Below the pieces are notes generated by a model. That model ran no database searches. It was given only the letters and a program-made list of their open reading frames with translations, and was not told the origin of the DNA. This document shows, in pieces, positions 15,639-16,784 of a stretch of DNA of 16,784 nucleotides. Position numbers and translations under genes: made by a program. The first letter of the stretch is position 1. Every line of letters begins with the position of its first letter. The DNA is from Alphaproteobacteria bacterium (lineage in GTDB: Bacteria > Pseudomonadota > Alphaproteobacteria > Rhodospirillales > Rhodospirillaceae): NCBI GenBank assembly GCA_003250275.1, contig QKGW01000071.1, forward strand, positions 1 to 16,784. Direction: 5' to 3'.

Positions 15639-16732
15639 TCGGCGGCTCTCCGCTCGGGGAACAGGGTCAGCAGGCCGTCGCGGCTCGCGTCGCAACTGCC
15701 GCGCTCGGTGACGAGGGCGGTGACGAGGCGCGCGGGCGTGACGTCGAAGGCGTAGTTGGCGCAGGCCGAGCCCTCGGGCACCAAGCGCACGGTCTCGATC
15801 CGGCCATCGGCGGTGAGACCGGCGATGTGCGACTGCTCGGCGGCGGAGCGCTGCTCGATCGGGATTTCCCGCACCCCGTCGGCGATCGTCCAGTCGATCG
15901 TCGGACTCGGCAGCGCGACGTAGAACGGCACGCCGTTGTCGAACGCGGCGAGCGCCTTGAGGTAGGTGCCGATCTTGTTGCAGACGTCGCCGGTCGCGGT
16001 GGTGCGGTCGGTGCCGACGATGCAGGCGTCGACGAGGCCGTGCTGCATCAGGTGGCCGCCGGCATTGTCGGCGATCACCGTGTGCGGCACGCCGTGGCGG
16101 CCGAGCTCCCAGGCGGTGAGGCTGGCTCCCTGGTTGCGCGGGCGGGTTTCGTCGACCCAGACGTGGACCGGAATGCCGGCGTCGTGCGCCTGGTAGATCG
16201 GCGAGAGCGCGGTGCCCCAGTCGACGGTGGCGAGCCATCCGGCGTTGCAGTGGGTGAGGATGTTGAGGCGCTCGGGGCGGCCCTTGCCCTCCCAGATCGC
16301 GCGGAACAGCGCGAGCCCGTGCACGCCGATCGCGTGGTTGATCTCGACGTCGGCGTCGGCGATTTCGCCCGCGCGCCGCCACGCCGCGGCGGCGCGCTCG
16401 GCGGGCGGCAGCGGCGCGAGGAGTTCGGCCATATCGGCGAGCGCCCAGCGCAGGTTCACCGCGGTCGGGCGGGTGGCGTAGAGGGTGTCGTGCGCGATCG
16501 CGAGCGCCGCATCGGAGGGATCGGCATCCATCGCCAGCGCCATGCCGTAGGCGGCGGTCGCGCCGATCAGGGGCGCGCCGCGCACCCACATGTCGGCGAT
16601 CGCGGTCGCGGCCTCCGCCATCGTCGTGAGGCGCACGGTCTCGAACACGTGCGGCAGCTTGGTCTGGTCGATGATCTCGACCGCGCCGTCGGCGGGCCAG
16701 ATGGTGCGGAACGGCTTGCCGTCGATCTTCAT
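15635..16732 (-). CDS. mtnA: S-methyl-5-thioribose-1-phosphate isomerase
   Basis: A 365-residue enzyme of the eIF2B-like family that isomerises 5-methylthioribose 1-phosphate to the ribulose form; many homologues also accept 5-deoxyribose 1-phosphate. Seen: RGAP at 51-54, ILTHCNAGWLATVDWGTAL with catalytic-position Cys162, WVDETRPRNQG, and VGTDRTTATGDVCNKIGTY with Asp242. Near the C-terminus, SACANYAFDVTP replaces the usual NPAFDVTP. The ATG at 16732 has AAGGAT upstream, overlapping the stop of the preceding gene. Its stop overlaps the aldolase start by 4 bases. No mtnB, mtnC or mtnD is present in the window, which fits a short shunt rather than the full methionine salvage pathway. Confidence 0.95.
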   Translation of the reverse strand: MKIDGKPFRTIWPADGAVEIIDQTKLPHVFETVRLTTMAEAATAIADMWVRGAPLIGATAAYGMALAMDADPSDAALAIAHDTLYATRPTAVNLRWALADMAELLAPLPPAERAAAAWRRAGEIADADVEINHAIGVHGLALFRAIWEGKGRPERLNILTHCNAGWLATVDWGTALSPIYQAHDAGIPVHVWVDETRPRNQGASLTAWELGRHGVPHTVIADNAGGHLMQHGLVDACIVGTDRTTATGDVCNKIGTYLKALAAFDNGVPFYVALPSPTIDWTIADGVREIPIEQRSAAEQSHIAGLTADGRIETVRLVPEGSACANYAFDVTPARLVTALVTERGSCDASRDGLLTLFPERRAAE

Positions 16733-16742
16733 GCAATCATCC

Positions 16743-16784
16743 TTACAGCACGCGCCCGGCGATCACCCGAAGCCGCGCGCACAC
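16743..16784 (-). CDS. C-terminal end of an unidentified upstream gene
   Basis: The last 13 codons and a TAA stop are visible on the minus strand (ending RLRVIAGRVL), 10 bases before the mtnA ATG. Third positions are nearly all G or C in this frame. The competing frame, which would end at a TGA overlapping the mtnA start, has poor third-position GC and is rejected. Context suggests mtnP (methylthioadenosine phosphorylase), which precedes mtnA in R. rubrum, but 13 residues cannot identify it. Confidence 0.5.
   Translation of the reverse strand: MCARLRVIAGRVL

Noticed and set aside
15639..16736. Long minus-strand open frame that runs through mtnA in another frame and into the aldolase, suggesting a 582-residue fusion.
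   Set aside because: Only the part from 15638 downward matches a protein family. The upstream part is Arg/His/Asp-rich, lies antiphase within mtnA, and is a high-GC shadow.

Overview
The window is about 16.8 kb of very GC-rich DNA from a Gram-negative bacterium, most likely an alphaproteobacterium near the Rhodospirillales. This rests on gene order (ubiK next to lgt, then midA and pgeF; prs-rplY-pth-ychF), on the protein sequences, and on the LPS heptose and lipoprotein genes. No taxonomic search was possible. I see no insertion sequence, phage gene, integrase, CRISPR array, rRNA or tRNA. It is a compact chromosomal housekeeping region with 20 supported genes, of which two are cut by the window edges.

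Left block, minus strand (1-3939): ubiK, a ybjN-domain gene, proC, csaA, yciB/ispZ and a YdhS-like FAD/NAD(P)-binding protein (cut by the left edge). proC through the YdhS-like gene are tightly spaced. A good sigma70-type promoter (TGGACA-17-CATAAT) precedes ubiK. A 263-bp gap ahead of the ybjN-type gene holds a weaker promoter candidate and two inverted repeats.

Central block, plus strand (4090-12199): hldD (LPS heptose epimerase), lgt (prolipoprotein diacylglyceryl transferase), midA/NDUFAF7-type methyltransferase, pgeF, an unassigned lipoprotein, prs, rplY, pth and ychF. Many neighbours overlap by 1-8 bases, which suggests translational coupling. prs has its own promoter candidate, and a strong intrinsic terminator separates it from rplY-pth-ychF. 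A symmetric terminator closes the block after ychF.

Right block (12252-16784): an EamA/DMT-type permease (minus) diverges from a dienelactone-hydrolase-like protein (plus) that carries Ser as nucleophile. A terminator and a two-domain glyoxalase-like VOC protein (minus) follow. The window ends with ald2-like class II aldolase and mtnA (minus) plus the last 13 codons of an upstream gene. The mtnA-aldolase pair matches the methylthioadenosine/5'-deoxyadenosine DHAP shunt known from Rhodospirillum rubrum, and this is the most biologically distinctive part of the window.

I do not see a clearly new system. The best leads are the mtnA-aldolase operon, the unassigned lipoprotein, the Ser-for-Cys hydrolase, and the terminator placed between prs and rplY with no clear promoter after it.
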